Positions 59,693 through 64,000 of a stretch of DNA of 64,000 nucleotides are shown piece after piece. Origin of the DNA: Caprella mutica (lineage: Eukaryota > Arthropoda > Malacostraca > Amphipoda > Caprellidae). Made by a program: the position numbers and the translations under genes. The notes under the pieces are model-generated. The model was not told the DNA's origin and did not search any database. It saw only the letters and a list, made by a program, of their open reading frames with translations. Numbering within the stretch: position 1 is the first letter of the stretch; each line of letters opens with the position of its first letter. The stretch is from NCBI GenBank assembly GCA_947561585.1, contig CANNZV010001479.1, forward strand, positions 87,563 through 151,562. The letters are read 5' to 3'.

Positions 59693-60396
59693 GCAATGCC
59701 GTAGCTTGAAAATTGTAAACGCCTTAGACTTTTGAATTACAAGATTTTTAGATCTCTGAACTAATAGAAAATCCCATTCAAAGTTTGATAATCTGACACG
59801 CTGCATACAACTCCTGTGAAGGTTTGCGCGTAACTGAGGGGCATACCTTAGTGTGCATCTGATTAGTGGCACGTTAGATACCAGATATAGCGATTGGCTG
59901 AGAGTTGGTTTTTAGAGTACATATTGACTCCCTACCCCCCGGTCCCCTTTTCCCTTTCTCCCTCTCCCCAGGTGGTTGGAGTAACATGAGAGCTCTGATA
60001 TTTTGCACACCCTATAAGAAGGTTAAAAAGCAACTATTTAAACAATAATTTTTTTTTTCTTTAATTGTGCCATTTTTCCCGGGAACGGTCCCTTTAAAAA
60101 GCTGAAACATCATGAGCTGAGAATGAGAGCTGAAAGAGAGAAGGAACTCTCCCTAACTTTGTTCATAGACTGACAACTGAGGTTAGCAATGAGGTTGATT
60201 AGGTATCGAATATATTGAACACTCAATTGTTTGATAATTATTGACTGTTGAAATGCAATATATGTATATCATATAGTTTATTATCTTAACAATGAAACAC
60301 TCTGTCGAAAAGGGTCCACGAGGTAAAATAGTAAATCGAATATTATTAGCATTTAACTTAAAGTTCATCTACTTTTACACTCTGGGTATTTATATA
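59693..60396. other. No gene seen
   Basis: A C-rich patch (about 59930-59972) and a T-run (about 60049-60058) are the only marked features. Confidence 0.5.
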
Positions 60397-60622
60397 CAGT
60401 ATCGAGCATAAGTTAAGGGACAGTGAAAAAAGTTGAACATTTTTGTTTATTGCTAAGAAACTAGTCAACGAAAATACGCGAAACTTAACAACAATAAAGA
60501 TACACATACTGTGAGTGTTTGCTTGAAATATTAGCAAAATGGAACAAATATTTACCTAAATATTCAGCAATTGCCATCAGAGACCAAAAAGAACACCGAG
60601 CAAAAGTTAAGGAACAGTTGTT
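60397..60622. repeat. Left long inverted repeat of Tc1 element
   Basis: It contains both transposase-site-like direct repeats of the IR/DR plan, about 195 bp apart. The opposing arm is about 61780-62007. Confidence 0.85.
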
Positions 60623-60721
60623 ATTGCAATAACCATTGGCTAATTAGATATACAAATTAATATTTTGTAAAGAGTCTTTTATTTTTGATGACCTCGTTGC
60701 ATCGATTACTACAGGAATCAA

Positions 60722-61615
60722 CAAATTTTTAGCAGAATTGTGGAGTTATCTTCTGTCACTCTTCTTTCAGGAATCACCACAGTTAATTCTAATTTTTTTG
60801 GGATTGCGTTCCTGAGCACCATCACCAATTACCTTCCAAATGTTTTCAATTGGGTTCAATTCGGGGCTCTGAGCAGGCCAGCTTATAAGAGAAACTCATT
60901 TACTTTCTATGTATGCTTTCACAGATTTAGCCATGTGAGAAGGAGAATTTTCTTGCATCAACATGCGTGGTTGAGTATAAAATGATTGATCATATGGAAT
61001 GCAATGGTGGATGAGAAGTTGCGTATACACTGCAGCATTGACCACTCTATGCACACGAACAATAATTTGGGCCTGTTCCCGCTGCAGAGATGATGCCCCA
61101 GACCATCATGCTGTCGTCTTTAAGTTTCACAGTTTACTTAACGAACTCGAGGTACAGGTTTTCACTGACATTACCTCGAACGTGCTTTCTGCTGTTACTT
61201 CCGATCACAGATTCGTCGCTGAAATCAACCATGGACCACTGCTCCTTCGACAAAACGACATGCTCCTTGGCAAACTGCAGCCTTACAGTTTGGTTCTTTT
61301 TCGATATCACAGGCTTCGATACAGCATCCAGGCTTTTAATCCTACTTTGTTCAAACTTCTATTAACTTTGAATCTGGATACATTGAGATTATGCGTTTCA
61401 CTCATTTTGCGAAAAATAACTGCAGTAGTCTTGAAACAGTCCTTTATGCACAGTCTCACCATGGCACGATCCTTTCTGGGGGTAGTTTTTGATGGTCTTC
61501 CTGATTCTCGTTTTGTAATAATTGAAGCACACTCTTTAAAAAGAATTAACATTGTGATGCACAACACTCTTAGATCTTTATATGATGCTTGCAATTTCAG
61601 AAAGTGACTTTTCAT
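60722..61615 (-). pseudogene. Tc1-like transposase (DD34E), inactivated
   Basis: Reading the minus strand: an N-terminal part from 61615 leads to the GRPR-like ESGRPSKTTPRKD and the second helix-turn-helix (RFKVNRSLNKVGLKA), then after a frame change KKNQTVRLQFAKEHVVLS, SMVDFSDES (first Asp, about 61210-61224), MVWGIISAAGTGP, MQENSPSHMAK (about 60925-60956) and WPAQSPELNPIENIWK (third residue Glu, about 60845-60890). At the second catalytic position the usual MQDN is MQEN, so Asp is replaced by Glu. Several stops and frame changes are present, for example a TGA after AYIESK at about 60892. The copy is dead, although its ends look well kept and might still be mobilised in trans. Confidence 0.88.
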
Positions 61616-62009
61616 CCTTGTGATGGTAAAAATAGGGGTTTTTCACAGAGAGATACTTTTTTCCGAGTAGCAGGTGTAATGGCGGCGATAGTTTTGTTCC
61701 AATAATTTGATGACCTTTAGTAACAATTTAATATATTGAAACAGTCTTTCAAACAAAGATTATTCAGTTTACCCGTTTATTAATAACTGTCCCTTAACTT
61801 TTGCCCTGTGTCTTTTTCGTCCTCTGATGGCAATAGTTAAATATTTTGGTAAATATTTGTTTGATTTTGCTAATATTTCTACCACATACCCACAGTATGT
61901 GTACCTTTATTGTTAGTAAGTTTCACGTATTTTCGTTGTCTAGTTCTTTTGCAATAAACGAAAATGTTGAACTTTTTTTACTTTCCCTTAACTTATGCTC
62001 GCTACTGTA

Positions 62010-63160
62010 TGTAGTCCGCCATGAAATTTATGTATGACGTCTACCAAGAATTTGTGCGAGATGTCAACGTCTCTTAATTCCAAAATGCAAAATTAATGAC
62101 CGAATATATCAAACTTCATGTAAACTTCGTTTAATCTTAGAATAATTATAACTATACCTCGGAAACTGTTTTCTGTAACTTACCTTTTACCTTTGTCTTT
62201 CAACACAACGATAAAAGAAGAAGAGATGTATCTATTTAACGTTATTTTCTTTAGTGATAAAAATATTTTTTCTGCATATAATGTAACAAACTGAATTAAA
62301 ATGTATTGCTATATTCAAAATAAATAGCCTCATTTACATTATTTTGATAAATATAGTAATGATGAAATATTATTCAATTTATAGAAGAGAGTACTCAGAG
62401 TAATTGAATTGTGTCAACATTAACGCACATAATTGGTATCATGTTTCCAAAATACAATATAATAACCGACTGTGAGACAATTCATTGGTAGAATTACTAT
62501 TAACACAATAGGTGCATTCATTCAGTATACATTATATTTGCATTATTTTTTTGTAATTAGACAAATCAAAGAGTAGTGAAATAATTAATTTCCAAGAAGA
62601 TTTATCAAGGAACTGTTTAAAATAATTATTGATAGGAGGCGAAAAAGCTGTTATTTGTTGAATTGCATTTATTGCTTTATAGAACTTTTATTTAAGTGTG
62701 AAGAAATCTCATTGTACAGTGACCTATTAAACTATTTGATCTTATTGAAAAGATTCAAACTCAACGGGAAATACATAATATTAGAGGTTATTTAAACTCT
62801 GCGTTGAAGGTTTTTTCAGATATCAAGCTTTCGAATAGAATTAAAGATTTCTATTCATCATCAGGAGAAGGGTGGAAAAACCTGGACCTGACAATGAATT
62901 TTATGACCAATGGTTGTATGTTGGATACCGTCTTTCTATTTAAGCTATATATCCTAAGGTTTATTAATATTAATTAACAATCTATTTAGTATTGAGATAT
63001 GAGACAAAAAATTAGAAAATTTGTTACTAACTTAGCTATTGCTTACTACATTAATTCTCTAGAATTTTTTTTTACTTTCTATATATCTGTTACTAAATCA
63101 AATGTGTTCTATCTCCTTGTATGTTCTCTATTCATATGTATCTTCTCTATTTCTATACAT
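62010..63160. other. AT-rich sequence, no gene seen
   Basis: No feature recognised. Confidence 0.5.
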
Positions 63161-64000
63161 TATTTGTTGCTATACGTGCGTCTTCTTGATCCATATGTGT
63201 GTCCTCTTGATCTTAAGTGTGTCTTGTTGATCAGAAGTGTGTCCTGTTGATCCTAAGAGTTTCCTGTAGATCTTAAGTGTGTACTGTTGATCCTAAGTGT
63301 GTCCTATTGATTCTATGTGTGTCCTGATGATCCTAAGTGTGTCCTGATGATCCTAAGTATGTCCTGATGATCCTAAGGGTGTCTTGATGATCCTAAGTGT
63401 GTTCTGTTGATACTATGGGTGTCCTTTTGATACTATGGGTTACTTGTTGATACTATGGGTGTCCTGTTGATGCTAAGTGTGTCCTATTAATCATAAGTGT
63501 GTCCTATTGATACTATGGGTGTCCTGTTGAAACTATGGGTGTCCTGATGATCCTAAGTGTGTCCTGATGATCCTAAGTGTGTCCTGATGATCTTAAGTGT
63601 GTCCTGATAATCCTAAGGTTTCGGCCGAGATCTAAGTGTGTACAGTTGATCCTAAGTGTGTCCTGATTGATCCTAAGTGTGTCCTGATGATCCTAAGTGT
63701 GTCCTGATGATCCTAAGTGTGTCCTGATGATCCTAAGTGTGTCCTGATGATCCTAAGTGTGTCCTGATTGATCCTAAGTGTGTCCTGATGATCCTAAGTG
63801 TGTCCTGATGATCCTAAGTGTGTCCTGATGATCCTATGTGTGTCCTGATGATCCTATGTGTGTCCTGATGATCCTAAGTGTGTCCTGATGATCCTATGTG
63901 TGTCCTGATGATCCTAATTGTGTCCTGATGATCCTATGTGTGTCCTGATGATCCTGTGTGTGTCCTGATGATCCTGTGTGTGTCATGATGATCCTAAGTG
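63161..64000. repeat. Minisatellite, 20-bp unit, runs off window
   Basis: The unit is GTGTGTCCTGATGATCCTAA. The first 350 bp are diverged (TTGATC, TTGATACTATGG variants); from about 63640 copies are near-identical. A break with TTTCGGCCGAGATC lies at about 63618-63634. At least 40 copies are present and the array continues beyond 64000. Confidence 0.96.

Larger units (their letters stand above)
60397..62007 (-). mobile_element. Tc1-like element with IR/DR ends
   Basis: TA flanks the element (60395-60396, 62008-62009). Inverted ends of about 220 bp begin CAGTATCGAGCATAAGTTAA and, read inward from the right, CAGTAGCGAGCATAAGTTAA. Each arm has an outer and an inner direct repeat (AAGTTAAGGGACAGT outer; GCAAAAGTTAAGGAACAGT inner, at 60602 on the left), the IR/DR plan known from several Tc1 elements. 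One minus-strand transposase remnant lies inside. Length 1.6 kb is normal. Confidence 0.92.

Noticed and set aside
60740..61607. Plus-strand frames of 81, 91 and 202 codons
   Set aside because: They are antisense to the Tc1 transposase remnant, whose motifs are clear on the minus strand.

Overview
This window looks like AT-rich, gene-poor intergenic or intronic DNA from an animal, most likely an insect. The grounds are the transposon mix (two piggyBac, one pogo-like, one jerky/Tigger-like, one Tc1 and one decayed mariner-like copy), animal-type splice signals inside the transposases, and abundant MITEs, fold-back elements and minisatellites. A hemipteran such as a planthopper is a guess, not a sequence-based call. 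I found no convincing host protein-coding gene, rRNA, tRNA or CRISPR array. All recognisable protein coding is transposase, and every copy carries at least one disabling change in this sequence.

Layout. 0.5-3.4 kb: a 58-nt hairpin, a weak MITE-like pair of ends and a clear 394-bp MITE. 3.8-8.0 kb: a pogo-like element inserted into a purine-rich tract, with repeated ATTTCGCG motifs near both ends, a transposase broken by a 7-bp insertion and extended by a 24-bp minisatellite tail, and a nested MITE with an 8-bp target duplication. 8.5-11.1 kb: a fold-back repeat, then a decayed jerky/Tigger-like element. 12.3-15.5 kb: a piggyBac element flanked by ATAA instead of TTAA. 16.7 and 26.1 kb: inverted CTTTCGCCGAA-type ends that bracket a nest holding a mariner-like relic, a dispersed repeat, two MITEs and a second, nearly intact piggyBac (22.5-25.6 kb) with a subterminal array of TGTCCCACCAG sites. 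26.4-30.5 kb: a GGTCCGTTATC array, a fold-back with two nested hairpins, and a 16-bp minisatellite.

30.5-48.3 kb: mostly featureless AT-rich DNA with a second dispersed-repeat copy, a 35-bp minisatellite, a 1.27-kb element whose ends are inverted 15-bp tandem arrays, and two abutting 16-bp minisatellites. 48.3-52.0 kb: a 3.7-kb candidate element with CACAGAGAAA ends, an array at each end and exon-like segments on the minus strand. 52.3-53.6 kb: a pair of direct repeats around a 15-bp minisatellite. 53.9-54.2 kb: an LTR- or promoter-like segment. 58.5 kb: the third dispersed-repeat copy. 60.4-62.0 kb: a complete Tc1 element with IR/DR ends and a dead transposase. 63.2 kb to the end: a 20-bp minisatellite running off the window.

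The recurring theme is DNA-transposon ends built from short tandem motifs in inverted orientation, side by side with minisatellites of about 15-16 bp. The strongest candidates for new biology are the nearly intact piggyBac with its site array, the pogo-like element with its repeat-coded tail, the 48.3-52.0 kb element, and a dispersed repeat that carries perfect nuclear-receptor-type sites.
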